Assembly: GCF_949987515.2 (NCBI RefSeq)
Contig: NC_082684.1
Location: forward strand, 157,557,356-157,621,355
DNA: 64,000 nucleotides
Origin: Delphinus delphis
Lineage: Eukaryota; Chordata; Mammalia; Artiodactyla; Delphinidae
Reading direction: 5' to 3'
The position numbers and the translations under genes were made by a program. The notes under the pieces were generated by a model, which was not told the origin of the DNA, ran no database searches, and saw nothing but the letters and a program-made list of their open reading frames with translations. Shown in pieces: positions 34,496 to 46,375 of this stretch; within the stretch, counting starts at the first letter, position 1, and each line of letters opens with the position of its first letter.

Positions 34496-36040
34496 AATAA
34501 ACCGATAATCTGTTATTGAATAATGTGCTGCCTTTGTTTCGGGTTGCTCTAAAATGGCACAGTGGTCCAGAGTGGATGCTGTTCGGATAGCGACGGCAGC
34601 GTATTGTCACCCTGCCTGTCACCTCTCGGTTTTGCTGCACTGCCTCCTCACTTCGTCACTATAGCCTTAAATCCCTGCCGCCCCCATTCAAGTGCCGACT
34701 TGTTTCCTAAAACTTATCTGTACGGTTTGTTTCTGATGTCTTCCTTGGCAACTTAATTTATATGTCTGCTCTTTTTCAAACGGAGTCGTACTCGGCGCAG
34801 CCTTTGCTGGGTTCCTGCAGCTTCTACCAATGCAGACCGTTCATCTCATTCCTCCATCAATACCCACTTATAATTTTCATTATATTTCCCCAAATTTTCT
34901 TTCCATCTCTCAGAATAAGATCTTTCTGTCCATTGGACAGAATATGGGAACTCCTAGGGCTCTGGTGGCTTGTGCCAGTTTACACCGCCTCTGAGTAAAC
35001 AGAATGTTCTGTCGAGAAAACAGTGGACGGAAGGTCCACTCAGTGATGGAGACCCATATCTCAGAAGAAGGGAATACTTGCACCTAAATTTCCAGTTCTC
35101 CATTCTTTGTTTATATCCATCATCCTTCACAGCTTTTTCTCTCATAACCAAGGACTCTTTCCAGAGCTCCGTGCCTCCTCACATCTGTGAAGCACCTGCT
35201 TTTTCTCTCTCACATGACTCCTCTTATGTTTCAAGATTTCAGCAGTTGACCAATAGTATATTTAGAAAAATATCGTCAGTCCTTGCAGAGTGGGTTATAA
35301 TAGTAAGTAAACTAGGAGTCCAAGAGGAGTTTGGCATATCTCCAGAAATTTCCAGGATAACTTGATACACACAAGTAGATATGCAAACGTGTATATGTAT
35401 TTGTAGTTATATACAGGGATCATCTTTTCATCTGTTTTCTGAAAAGAAAAGGAAACGCTGGGGATGTGTATTAAAAAATTGTCTTTCCCTTGGTTAATTT
35501 TGGCTCCAGCTAATTCATATTCTTTGTACAGAGTTGTGTGAAAATCGGTGATGTTGATACACAAAATGGAATGTGTTAGTAAGAGAATGGAAGAAAACGG
35601 TCCTGTCTCGGCACGCAGAGTGTCTTTGAGGTTTGACGAATTTCGTGATCTGCCCATTGTTGGCAGTTAGCATGTTGCATTTCCCACGGCCTTCTAACCA
35701 TCTGAGCGTTTGCCTCCGCCATTTATTTCATACCCCAGGGAACGTTCTCTTCAGTATCAGTGCTCATTCATACTTTCAGCCATCTTTCCACAAACACATA
35801 CTTTATGCCAGCGTTGCTACATCTCAGAGTCTTCCTAATGCTTAAACCATTAGGGGAACAAAACCGTCTCGTGAGGTAAGGACGAGATAGGACCCGGAAC
35901 CGTCACATCCCTCTTCCCTCCTCACTCACCTGGAAGGTGTGTTTTCTTACACTGCTGCCCCTCTGCACTTTATTCTTCTAAGGCACTGATCTCTACTTTG
36001 TATTAAAAGTTGAGAGTCTGAAGTGTATTCAATATATACA
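34496..36040. other. Unique non-coding DNA, possible L2 trace
   Basis: No firm repeat. Around 35760-35840 (CCACAAACACATACTTTATGCCAGC order) there is a faint minus-strand L2 resemblance. Overlapping open frames at 34970-35365 (plus) and 35295-35657 (minus) lack support. Confidence 0.35.
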
Positions 36041-36084
36041 TATATATCTTCATATATATATATATATATATATGAAGATATGTA
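36041..36084. repeat. AT-rich palindrome, 38 bp perfect
   Basis: Positions 36044-36081 form a perfect palindrome centred at 36062/36063: ATATCTTCAT, an alternating AT core, then ATGAAGATAT. The next three positions outward add two more pairs and one G-T. The non-AT letters CTTC/GAAG in both arms show that this is more than a simple (AT)n run. Cruciform extrusion is plausible. Confidence 0.9.
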
Positions 36085-36214
36085 ACATATGTATTTGTAT
36101 GAATGGCCTTGAGTTCTGAAGTGTAAATAATTTTCATATTTCTAACTAGATTACATACTTTGAGAGTGCAGTGTATTTTTTATTCTTTATTCCCCACAGC
36201 ATTACTAGAATACT

Positions 36215-36335
36215 CTTACATGTTTATATATATATGCACTGCCTGTGTGTTTGTATACATGTATGCATTTGTATATGTGTATTTGTATATGTGTATGTAC
36301 TTGCATTTGGGCATTTGTATTTGTAAATGCTGAAC
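36215..36335. repeat. Degenerate TATATGTGTATTTG tandem repeat
   Basis: Repeated T/A/G-rich units around GTATTTGTATATGT with drifted copies (TGCATTTGTATATGTG, TGCATTTGGGCATTTG). It is an old, decayed microsatellite or minisatellite. Confidence 0.6.
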
Positions 36336-37691
36336 AAACAGTTGCTGGGTGAATGAGTATTACTGCCACCTAGTCTGTTTTTAATCCACTAAATGTCAGA
36401 GTTCCTTTTTTTCTGCTCTACCCTTTCGCTACTGGTTTACACAAACTAGAACTTGAAACTCAGAGCAAGGTGATCCATCCAATGTTAGAAATGTGACAAA
36501 CCCATAAAACTGCATTTTAGCACATTGGCTTATTAACAGAGAGACAGTCAACAAACACCCAAGACGAACTCGGCCATCGTTACCTGTGTGTTGTGGTATT
36601 AAACCAAAAAATAATGTAAAATAAATGAAAATAACTTGCAATCAGATTGCAGTTCCACTGAAAACAATAAAACAGCTTGAAAGTTTGGATGTTTGACTTC
36701 TTTGAAAACTTGGCAAGACAGTCACTGAGTAATCAAGTTGGGTATAATGTTGACATGATACCTTAGAAGCCCAAGGAAAAGAAGACAATTTTGAAGATCA
36801 TGGTGCCCTTTAAGCATGTTCTGAAGGAAGCCAGCTCTCATTTGTTGAGTTTCATGGAGGCTACGCTGTACCAAGAAGCATGGGAACCCCTGGGGCTCAT
36901 TATGGACATTGTATACTTGGTCACTGAAGAAAGAGTGTCGTGACATTTTTGTGGAACTTCTGCCCAATTTTAAGTTCTCAGATTCATCATCCCAGCTGAA
37001 AAGAGGTTCCTCTTAGCTGCCAGGGGTTATCATGCACCTAACAGACCTGTTCTGAAAGCTGACTTTGATGCCCAGTCTTCATAACTGGTTTGTAAAGTCC
37101 AAAAATATCAAATAACAACCAGCACAAATTTTGTGGATCAAGAATCTTTCGCCATTCTTGAGGCTCAGGCCCCCTCCCCTGCGTCATCTTCGTCCTGGGT
37201 TAATATGGAGTCATGACATAGGATGAGATACTCTCAGCTATGTTGAGGTTGCATAAAATGTTATAGATGGGCTACACTTTGCAGCTAGTTGTAGCTCAGT
37301 AGTCAGTTGGCCTTGGTGATTTTTTTTCAGGGAAAAAGGAGTCTCCAGGCTGAAAGCAAGAAGATGATTTAAAGGATTGGTCCAACAATCTAGTTTTGTA
37401 GCTGGTTAGTCGAAAAAGCTGGCACTCTCAAAGCACTGGCCTGCTGTTAATTCATAGATAAAACTTGGAACAGATTTTGAGTAATATTTTGGATGGATAT
37501 TGAATTTTATGTCTTGTATTCGTGGACAAAACTAATTTTTTAAAAAAGTAGACAACCTGTGGTTTTTCACACTTTTTTTTTAACAGAAGGTACGGTTTAT
37601 GTCCATGTGCAGATCTGTGTCCAGTTTAGTTATCCTCAGGTTATCCTGTTTTATCCAGGTCCCTTGCCTCTCTCCTTCCTGCTTTGTTTTT
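36336..37691. other. Unique DNA, unassigned
   Basis: No repeat family is recognised from 36.4 to 37.7 kb. The minus-strand 81-codon frame at 36722-36967 has a plausible amino-acid mix but no homology I can name and no exon signals. Confidence 0.35.
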
Positions 37692-37709
37692 AAGAATTCA
37701 CTGCCAGTT

Positions 37710-37922
37710 GGGCTTCCCTGGTGGCACAATGGTTGAGAGTCCGCCTGCCGATGGCAGGGGACACGGGTTCGTGCCCCGGTCCGGAAAGATCCCACATGCC
37801 GTGGAGCGGCTGGGCCTGTGAGCCATGGCCGCTGAGCCTGCGCGTCCGGAGCCTGTGCTCCACAACGGGAGAGGCCACAACAATGAGAGGCCCGCGTACC
37901 ACAAAAAAAAAAAAAAAAAAAA
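37710..37922 (+). mobile_element. CHR-2-like tRNA-derived SINE
   Basis: Begins GGGCTTCCCTGG, with A-box TGGCACAATGG, B-box GGTTCGTGCCC, the CHR 3' region and an A-tail of about 22 bases. It is flanked by an 18-base duplication with one mismatch (37692-37709 and 37923-37940, AAGAATT(C/T)ACTGCCAGTT). One extra G lies in the CCGATGGCAGGGG segment. Confidence 0.95.
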
Positions 37923-37940
37923 AAGAATTTACTGCCAGTT

Positions 37941-40900
37941 AAATATGTCCATCATTGTGTAGTCAAGAACAAGGAAGAAAAAGGAAAGATGATCTACGTT
38001 ACTTCTTGCAAAAGAGGTAATTGTTTCTGAAGATCTAATATTTAAAATAAGCTCCTAGGTAGAGTTTAATTATGGTTATCTTCTCTATTTGTACCAGTTT
38101 TTATAAGCAGGTTAAGCTTTTAAGAGTGCAAAGGAGTTATGCAAGAGGGTAGACTATCAAGAGAAGGAAATCCGGACATACTTGCATCACAGTGAGGCTG
38201 AATTGGCTCAAGAGCATGGCCAAGGAAGGAAAACAAACCACCTTCATAATTCAGCAAATGTGGGCCATCCAGGTGGTATCTTAGAAACCCACCTGATCCG
38301 GAAGACTCCCGGGAGTGGGTATTAAAACAGGGATGGGGCCCAATGAAATTGCTTTGTGTTATAAATTTTCAGTTGCAGGAAGTTACAGCTCATTCAAGAT
38401 CTAATATCCATAACCCAGGCTGACAGCAGCAAAGTCACTCCACCGGCAAAAGACTGAAATAGGAAGCAGTGCTAACTGCGTGCCTCGGAGGAAACGTGAC
38501 ACGGTCTCAGCTAGTCCCGTGTCCAGGGGGTGTCATAGAACACAGGAGAACAGGGCCACCAAGGGGACCTTTAGGTCTTTGTGAGTCACGCATCCAAAAT
38601 ATTGGTCATCTGTACAGTGACATGTGCTTTGTTGAGGCACCAGCAGACTTTCTCAGCCTCACAGCAAGACAGATGAGGATTCTGAATAGTCTCAGAGGTG
38701 GTACTGGTGATTCCTTGTATCAAACGCTCAGTATAACGAAGGTGGTGGCAGAAATGTTGGGCTCAATGTGAGTGATGAAAATACCGTTAATTAAGAAATG
38801 CTGTTATGTTTGAAAGTCTAAAACTGGAAGAAGCTTAAAGAAGACAGCTGGGCTACATGTGTGCTGTCTCCTAGAATTCCAGTGAGCTTTTCATCGTCAA
38901 GTAGGAAAGAAGGAAATGTAGAAGTCTAAGGAAGAAGGCGAGCACATCTCATTTCCCCTAAAGAGATCCTTGAGTGCACAAGGAACTGCGGAAGAAGAGG
39001 GCAGCCGGATAAAATAACAGGTTTTTGGAGCCTTGAATTGACAGAGGTCAAGAATTTAAATTTTTTTTTTAACTATCAGAATCTGAAAAGCTAGAGCCAT
39101 CAAGTGCCCTTCATTCAAATATTGATCCCCTCATTCAAATACTGACCCACGATTCAAATGTTGACCTTTCTCATCATTGAAATACTGATTCTTTGATCCA
39201 GCAGCTTCTACTTTGGGACTAAGAAGAACAATAAAAATACAAGGTTCTTCGCGTTTCACAATTTAGAGGCCTGTCCAATGATGCTGTAATCAAAGGTGAC
39301 AGTACTGATCACTGTGAAAGGGAAGTCTTGTTCATATATGTACAAGATATAGAATATGTAATAAATGTCTGAACAAAAGAGCAAACGTCATATTCCTTAA
39401 AAAACAAAAGGGAAATAAGTGTGTTAGGCTACCCTAAGAGACATTTATATCACTACCATCCAGTATCATTAGCCCTGCTTTGTAGAGGAAATCTGAATCT
39501 CAAAAGGGCCAGGCAACTTCTGTGCTGATTATTTCCCACCCTGTAGCACCTCCTCACCTGTAGCACCTGCCCCACTTGTAACATCTGCCCCTCACTTCGC
39601 TTTTGTCTTCACACGCCCAGTGTCTTTTCCCCAAGGGTCCAGTAAAAGACACAGCCTCCTTACAGAAGAGGAGTAATTCCTTAGGGCTGAACCTGCAAAG
39701 GACTTTGAAATCTTTAAAGAACACCCCCTCCCCAGGTTAGCAAGTGTTGAACAGAGGCTGAAAAATTCAATATTTGCACAACAAATCTTGTATTTTCACA
39801 GTTGCCTGTCACAATTAGTTTCTCTGTGTATTTTCTGGTTCCAGTTGTATGTTATTGGATATTTTCCGAAGTGCACAGAATTACTAGCATAGCAACACTT
39901 GCATATGTTTGGCTAAGGATGTCAGTTAGCCGTCTAAAGAGAGCTGAATGCCACTGTCCTCCCCTCTCTCCTGCCTGAATGAAGGGCATGTTGCAGTCAA
40001 GCCCAGCGTTGAAACCAAATGAAAAGGTGCTGCCCTGCCGAGCGCTTTGCCTCTGCCCTTTCCCAGTGAGTGTACACGTACTGTTCAGAGAGTTGTGTGT
40101 ACACCCCACAGATCTGCTTATTCATAGTAAAACGGTGTGGTGGGTTCGCTCTTGGGCGCTCTGGAAGCACCAGTGCCGAAGGAGCAGGTAGTCAAGTGTT
40201 GCCTCAAAAAAATGCGTCCCCTTGGGAACTGGAGATCACCACAGGGAAGGCTTTCAGTAGAACCGGTTCTTACCTGACCGAAGTTGTGGGGCATTGGTTT
40301 GATTGGGCATCAGTGTGGGTCTCCCAAGTTCCCTTTCAGCATCTCTCATTCGCAGAGTCACCCACGGGTGAGCCGGTCCTCCATGCTAGGGGCTGTATGT
40401 CTGCTTTGTTTAGACTTTCTAGATACCTGCTGAGGATTGACCAAGTGAACACTTGTTTCTAAGTTTCTGTGCTTCTGTTGGCAGTGGGATCTGAAAAATA
40501 GAGCAGGAGGAGAGAATCAGGAACACATGGCTAACGTGTCCTTCCTCGGTGCCTCCACCCACGCAGAGAGGGTCCCCCTGGTGGGAGGAGGTGGGGAGAT
40601 CTGGCCGCTTCCTTTTAAGTAATTGAAATAACTTTGGCCAGTGACTCCAGAGGATAGAACCCAAATCACAGTGTCTAGCGTCAGTGCTGTTGGAAATCTC
40701 ACATTTTCACGTGATTCTCAAATGCCAATTCTTGCAGCTTCACAGACTTCTAATAGGTTAGGCGTTTATATAGACTGATGCTCTGAGGGGTGGGTGACAC
40801 CATGGGAAGACTGGAATCCCTGGTCCTGACTCCCATGCACTTTCCTACACCAACCAGTTGTGGTATAATGTGCTGTAATATTATTTTAAACATTCTCTTA

Positions 40901-41669
40901 ACTTGAAATACTGCCTAATTTTTTTTCCCACAGTGCCCTTGCTGTCTCTGTGCTTGTTTCAAAATAATTTCTATACAGCTTCTATATTAACCTGTACACC
41001 TTTTTTTTTTAAAAGCAATTTCTCCCTTCCCCGACATGTCTTTTTTGGGTACATGACATGAGGTAGTTTGGGTCAGGAGCTGGGACCAAGTGCACGGCTT
41101 GTACGTTATGTTTCTTTTGGTTTGTCAAAAAGAAAAAAAAACAAGGACTCATGTTGTAAAAAGGCATTTCTTCTAATTTGACTCCACAATAGCTCACAAC
41201 TTAGCAAACAGATTTTCTAAAATGAGAATTAATTTTATCAGTGCCCAAGAAAAACCCTGGCCTTTCCAAGAAGTGTTAAAACATCCAGTCATTTTCTCCT
41301 CCATCTCAAGGGAAAATAGAACCTTAGGTCACAGAGCAAGGGGTGCTCTAAGCTGCTGTGTACTTCTAAATGTTCTCGTTTATCTTTCCTTTGTAAACTT
41401 CATCATTATACTGCTCCCCTGAATTTTGGTAAAATAGCATGGGTTCCCCTGACCAAAGACCTTGTGCAGAAGTCCTGGCAGAAGCTGGATAATGTTGGTG
41501 CTTGTCTAAATTTGGTCTCAGGTTTCTAAGTACCAGCATCCCTTGGGGCGGGGGTATGTAGATTCCGGGATCTCTCTCCAAGTCTGTGGAATCAGACTCT
41601 CTGGGCATGGAGCCTGGTATTTTGCACTTTTACCAAGCTCTCGGGTGATTCTTAGCCCTTTGACAACAA
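37941..41669. other. Unique DNA, short repeat traces
   Basis: Mostly unassigned. Positions 39440-39525 faintly resemble a reversed MIR. Four ATTCAAAT-type units lie at 39112-39189 (separate entry). No gene is supported; the 130-codon frame at 40070-40462 overlaps others and has no family match. Confidence 0.35.
39112..39189 (+). repeat. Four spaced 15-mer repeats (CATTCAAATATTGAT type)
   Basis: Units at 39112-39126, 39132-39146, 39151-39165 and 39175-39189 share ATTCAAAT(A/G)(T/C)TGA with one or two changes each, spaced 20, 19 and 24 bases. The core resembles a POU or homeodomain half-site, but the pattern could also be a small decayed minisatellite. Confidence 0.7.
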
Positions 41670-41762
41670 CTAGATCCATTCAGCAAACATTCATTATGGT
41701 CTGTAACGTACCAGGCACCTCCTTAGATCCTGGGAATAGAAAGACGCTCAAAAACAGATGCA
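41670..41762 (-). repeat. L2 LINE 3' end
   Basis: CATTCAGCAAACATTCATTA, GTACCAGGCACCTCC and GATCCTGGGAATAGAAAG read as the reverse L2 terminus. Confidence 0.65.
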
Positions 41763-41854
41763 GAGGCTGAACGTGCTGCTTTATACTTGCTTAGAAATGT
41801 GACGCGGCCTTGGATGGTGAGGTTCAGAAAGATGCCTGAAAACCTGGAGCTGAC

Positions 41855-42010
41855 ATATTCAGTCAATCAGCCAATTAGCCAGTATTTATCCAGTTCCTAA
41901 GGGAAGTGCTAAGCACTTCAGGTGATGGAGAGTGTCACATGGTTTCCAGGCTTCCAGTCTGGTTGGGAGAACAGCATCTGAAAAGTTAAATAATAGGAGA
42001 GGAGTCGATT
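41855..42010 (-). repeat. L2 LINE 3' end
   Basis: GCCAGTATTTATCCAGTTCC, then AGTGCTAAGCACTTC, GGCTTCCAGTCTGGTTGGGA and AAAAGTTAAATAATAGG, follow the reverse L2 terminus. Confidence 0.65.
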
Positions 42011-42819
42011 AATTCACTACTACAAGGAAACCATCATCTAATGCGTGATTAATCTCTAAGTGAGTGATACTGACAGTAACTATTAATGTCTTAAGTGTCA
42101 CTCTTTCTTTCCTCCAAGTTTCCTTCCATCTGGATTTTTCTCCATCGTGAGTCCATCCTACATCTAGAATTCCTTTTAGAAAAATTTAATGTATAATTAG
42201 ATAGTCACTAAAAAACATTTCATACTGCACTGTAGAATGTTTGGGATTTTTGAAACAGACTACCTCTGCTCAGATCATCCTGCTGATTTAAGATTTATCC
42301 AGCTGTAAAGCAGAGGTTAATTACCTAATTATGTAGAGGTATACTCAGATAAAACAGACACTTTGTGATTCTCAAAATGCTACCTAGTTTGAATATGTGT
42401 ATATATGTATATATACATAGGCATGGCCTATTTGTATGAGTATGTATATATTTACTTATGTATATATTACACATAAACACATACGAAAAATCCAAGGAGA
42501 CGGAAGACAGGCTTGGAAAACGTGTGATTCCAGAATACATTAACTCAACTGAAAGTTGTGATATAGGAACTTTTTGGTCATTTGAGATATTAGAGATTGC
42601 TACGGGTTGGCTTTGCAGAGGAAACTGGAATATCCTCTCTTGAGAATTTTGAAAAGGCCAGTAGATTAGAGTGAGTTAGAAATGTTCTGTGTACTACTCT
42701 CCAATTAGCTCTCCTGGGATGGCCTTGCTGTGATTTAAGTACCCTGAATTTAAGGCACATCTGGGGGAGTTGGATGCTTATAAACCCCAGAGGGCAGAGG
42801 CTGTATCAATGCAGTGGTT
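42011..42819. other. Unique DNA with TA-rich patch
   Basis: A degenerate TATATA/TGTATA patch lies at 42393-42475. Otherwise unique and AT-rich. Confidence 0.4.
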
Positions 42820-43030
42820 TAATACTTTTAGAGTCAAGATGGTTCTTGCCGGGCTCTCTCCCTTTTCTGTGTGGCCATGGGACTTAATTCTTAGACTCAG
42901 TTTTCTCGTCTATACTTATCTAAGAGGGATATAGAAAATATTAAACAAGTTAATAGACGTTACGCCCTCACCCAAAGGTCTGGCAAAAAATTAAGCTCTC
43001 AAGAAATATGAGCTCTGATTATTGTCATCA
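42820..43030 (+). repeat. MIR SINE
   Basis: TGTGTGGCCATGGGACTTAA, CTCAGTTTTCTCGTCTATAC, AGAGGGATATAGAAAATATT, TCTGGCAAAAAATTAAGCTC and AAGAAATATGAGCTCTGATT follow the MIR order in plus orientation to its 3' end. Confidence 0.75.
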
Positions 43031-43729
43031 TCGTTTATTGTTTGATAGAAGGATCCACTGTATATTTATTTATTTGCCTTTCTCTAAAAAAGTAAGACAA
43101 ATTAGGTTCTACAAAATAACACACTGGCCTTTTTCAACAACCAGTTCTACATGTATTTCAGCAGGTGGGAAAACTTTTTAAAATAAAATTATCCATGTTC
43201 TTTCAGTTATCCAGAATCTTGGAATTGTGGAGGCAAGCTTCAAATGTGTTTCCTTGTGATCTATACCCGAAGGAGGGTATGGCTTGCCAAATGCGTTATT
43301 TAGTAACGCATAGTGCGTATACCCACCAGTAACCGTCCTCAATTTAGGATGATAAAAATAATTGGAACAGAGTTAGCAGAGTGTGAAGCTGTCCTGAAGC
43401 AGAATGTAAGAATTCCCATAAAAGAGGCCTGGCAATATCGGCAGTAACGATGTTGGGATTTTCACTTCCCAGCAGCTGGGGTTTCTCGGAGCTGTTTACA
43501 TGTGCAATATTAGAACATTGCTAAAAGATAAACTGAGACACAGGATGGAATCACCTTTGTCCTGAGGCTCAGGCCTAGGACCCAGAGGGGACCTGGCCAT
43601 TCTGGATGACATTTCCCAGGTGGACCACCTGGAGCTGTCAACGAGCCAGGCCCAACTTTGAGCTGAAGCACAGGGAACTTCTGAGAAGTCGGGCGGTTAA
43701 AAGCCACGTGACTCTCACATGCTTGTCCT
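43031..43729. other. Unique non-coding DNA
   Basis: Nothing recognisable. Open frames at 43510-43758 and 43606-44067 run on opposite strands across the L2 boundary and are not genes. Confidence 0.4.
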
Positions 43730-43890
43730 GTGTTTCTTCCTGGAGAGACTTTATTCACTCCACAGACACATGTTCCGAAAGCATAGAATGTTCAGGATTG
43801 TGCCAGGTGCGTGGTGGTTACCAAAACGAGCCTGACGGTTACCAAAACGAGCCTGACCCTCAGAGAATTTATAATCTAACAGAAAGCAGT
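43730..43890 (-). repeat. L2 LINE 3' end with internal 21-bp duplication
   Basis: ATTCACTCCACAGACACATG, GGATTGTGCCAGGTGCGTGG and a CTCAGAGAATTTATAATCTA end match the reverse L2 terminus. Inside it, GGTTACCAAAACGAGCCTGAC occurs twice in direct tandem (43816-43836 and 43837-43857) without a mismatch, so the duplication is recent relative to the L2. Confidence 0.65.
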
Positions 43891-45710
43891 AGCCTGAAGA
43901 CATGCTCCCGGATTTCTGTTTTAAAAAGGTGTGGGCAGGTGTCGTCAACTGCCTGTGAATGTGTATCGAAACCTTGTCGTTTTTCTTTGGGGCATCAAGA
44001 TACTAAAATGTGTTCAGACCATCTCTTGAGAAACAGAGCTGTGTTCTCCCTCCTAAACAGTCTATAATGATTTAAGACGGAACCTTGGGTGCTGTGGTCA
44101 AGAAAGGCCATAAATTATCAAGTCTAAGTGAAAGGTAGTGCTTATCGTGTAACTCGAGCCTGGAACGTATTGAAGGCATTAAGTGCAATGGTATGTGACT
44201 GAACTGATGGGAATTAATGTGTAATTACTGTTTTTTACAGTATGGTTATAGTGATTATGGTCTATTTATTCTATTTTCCTTTGGAAATACAGTATAATGT
44301 AATTATAATTAATAACTCTAAAGATAGGCTCAATTACTTAAGTCATGAAAATGAATTACCGTCATCACATCGAGAATTTTTCAACCACCCCGTATAGAGT
44401 ATCTACAGAAACAGTAATGCTTCTGAGAATATTACATGTAAAGAAACTGAAATGAATAAATGCTGAGTTTACTCTGAAATCAGCACAGTTTTAAACAATG
44501 AAAAAAATTATCAGAATTTTGTAGTTTGCTGTTACCTTTAAATCCTTTTAGATGTTTTGTGAATCTTCACCTTTTAGTTTTAACTATAAATTTTTAAATT
44601 ATAGAAATTACATTTCCAGAAAGCTTGTCTTGGCAAAATGTAATTTAAAATAGTTTTAAAACCATGAGACAAGAAATCCAGGATTATTTTTGAACCATTA
44701 ATCTACTTTCTGAGAAATATTTTTAAATGACTAAAAAACCTTTCATTAATATTAATGGCATTATGTTCTAAAAGGGGCCATATTAATGTTTCCTTATAAA
44801 TATTTCAGTTACTTTTTAAGGGTGAAACTTTCATGCAGATTATGTGATTTTTATGTAAAAAGGAAGCCTACAGGGAAGAACTTCCGATCACCAAAGTTTG
44901 TAAGTTATTTCATTGCAGTTCATATGTATGTTTTCCCGTTATTATTCTGGTAGCTTCTTTAGGGTGCAGTGACTCCATGGGAGAGCTCAGAGGAATCCTG
45001 AGTCTTCTAGGTTATATAACCTATCAGATCTTTACCTTTTTCCTCTTTCCTCTTCTCTTTCCTCCCACCCCCCGTATCTAGTTCCTTATCCTGGAAATTT
45101 CATTCAAGTGCCTATCCTTTATCCCCCTTTTCCATCCCCAGCCCCCCAAATTAGGCCTCATGGTTCAATTATGTTTTATTCAACAAACCCCCTTTCAAGT
45201 CATACACACCAGTCACTCAATGAATCCTTCCATTCTGCCTAATTACATCGCTTCCTCACCACCTTCAGTTTCTCATCAGTGTTCTTTTTTAGGAGGTTAA
45301 AGTCAGACATGGCTTCTTGGGATTTTACTTAAAGTAGAAACAAAAACAGACATTTCCAGTTTTTATAGGGCGGTGAGCCTAACATATTGATATTTTGGAA
45401 AACAGCCTCACAGCTTAATCAATTAATCAAAAATGCTGAACAGTAACTAAACTTGGCTTAAAAGAAATCTAGTCGGTAGGTTTTCACTCTTCCCCAGTTG
45501 TAGGAACCCGAAAGGTCAGGAATCACATTTTTATGTTTTAGAGTTCTTCTTCTGATGAGGGTCCGCTTTCTGCTACCAAGTACGCGTCTCCATGAAATAC
45601 TGCAGACGTGGAATAGTCTTCCCTTCTACCCCTGTCTACCGTTTAGCCTCAGACAGGTCTCTTCCATGGTTATATTCACTTTGACGAGATGCATTTCATT
45701 GTATGAAAAC
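43891..45710. other. AT-rich unique block, candidate conserved sequence
   Basis: From about 44100 to 44900 the sequence is strongly AT-rich with no recognised repeat and many homeodomain cores, such as TAATTATAATTAATAA (about 44299) and the palindrome CATTAATATTAATG (44744-44757). This may be conserved regulatory or simply AT-rich isochore DNA. Positions 45030-45290 are pyrimidine-rich. Confidence 0.35.
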
Positions 45711-45722
45711 ATATTTTTAATC

Positions 45723-46062
45723 CTTTTTTATTATTATTTTTGGCTTCATTGGGTCTTCGTTGCTGCGTGTGGGCTTTCTCCAGTTGCGGTGAGCGGGGGT
45801 TACTCTTTGTTGCGGTGTGCGGGCTTCTCATTGCGGTGGCTTCTCTTGTTGCAGAGCACGGGCTCTAGGCATGTGGGCTCAGTAGCCGTGGCACGTGGGC
45901 TCAGTAGCTGTGGCTTGCGGGCTCTAGAGCGCAGGCTCGGTAGTTGTGGCACACAGGCTTAGTTGCTCCGCGGCATGTGGGATCTTCCCGGACCAGGGAT
46001 TGAACCCGTGTCCCCTGCATTGGTGGGCAGATTCTCAACCACTGTACTACCAAGGAAGTCCC
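45723..46062 (-). mobile_element. CHR-1-like tRNA-derived SINE, long form
   Basis: Reads TTTTTGGCTTCATTGGGTCT, TTCTCATTGCGGTGGCTTCT and TTGAACCCGTGTCCCCTGCA (reverse B-box region) to ACCAAGGAAGTCCC. It is flanked by the 12-base duplication ATATTTTTAATC (45711-45722 and 46063-46074). Confidence 0.93.
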
Positions 46063-46259
46063 ATATTTTTAATCTTAAGCAATATTTTGACATGTTGCAA
46101 AAACATACAAAATACTCAGTTCTTCTGTCACGTAGATGTAGCTCTTTGACAGCTAATGTCTTTGCATGTGTTAAACTATAATAATTTTCTGGAATAATAC
46201 CCATCGCTTATTTCCATTAAAAACAGAGTTACTAACTTTATGTTTTTTAAATTCATCCA

Positions 46260-46375
46260 CAGTCATTCATTCAGTACAAAACCGTCCGCCCTCGCCCTGT
46301 GCCAGGCACTGTGCCGAGCTCTGGGAATGCAAATCTGAGGGCCTGATCCCTTTGTCAGGCAGCTACCTACCCTCG
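46260..46375 (-). repeat. L2 LINE 3' end
   Basis: GTCATTCATTCAGTACAAAA, CCTGTGCCAGGCACTGTGCC and GAGCTCTGGGAATGCAAATC match the reverse L2 terminus. Confidence 0.75.
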
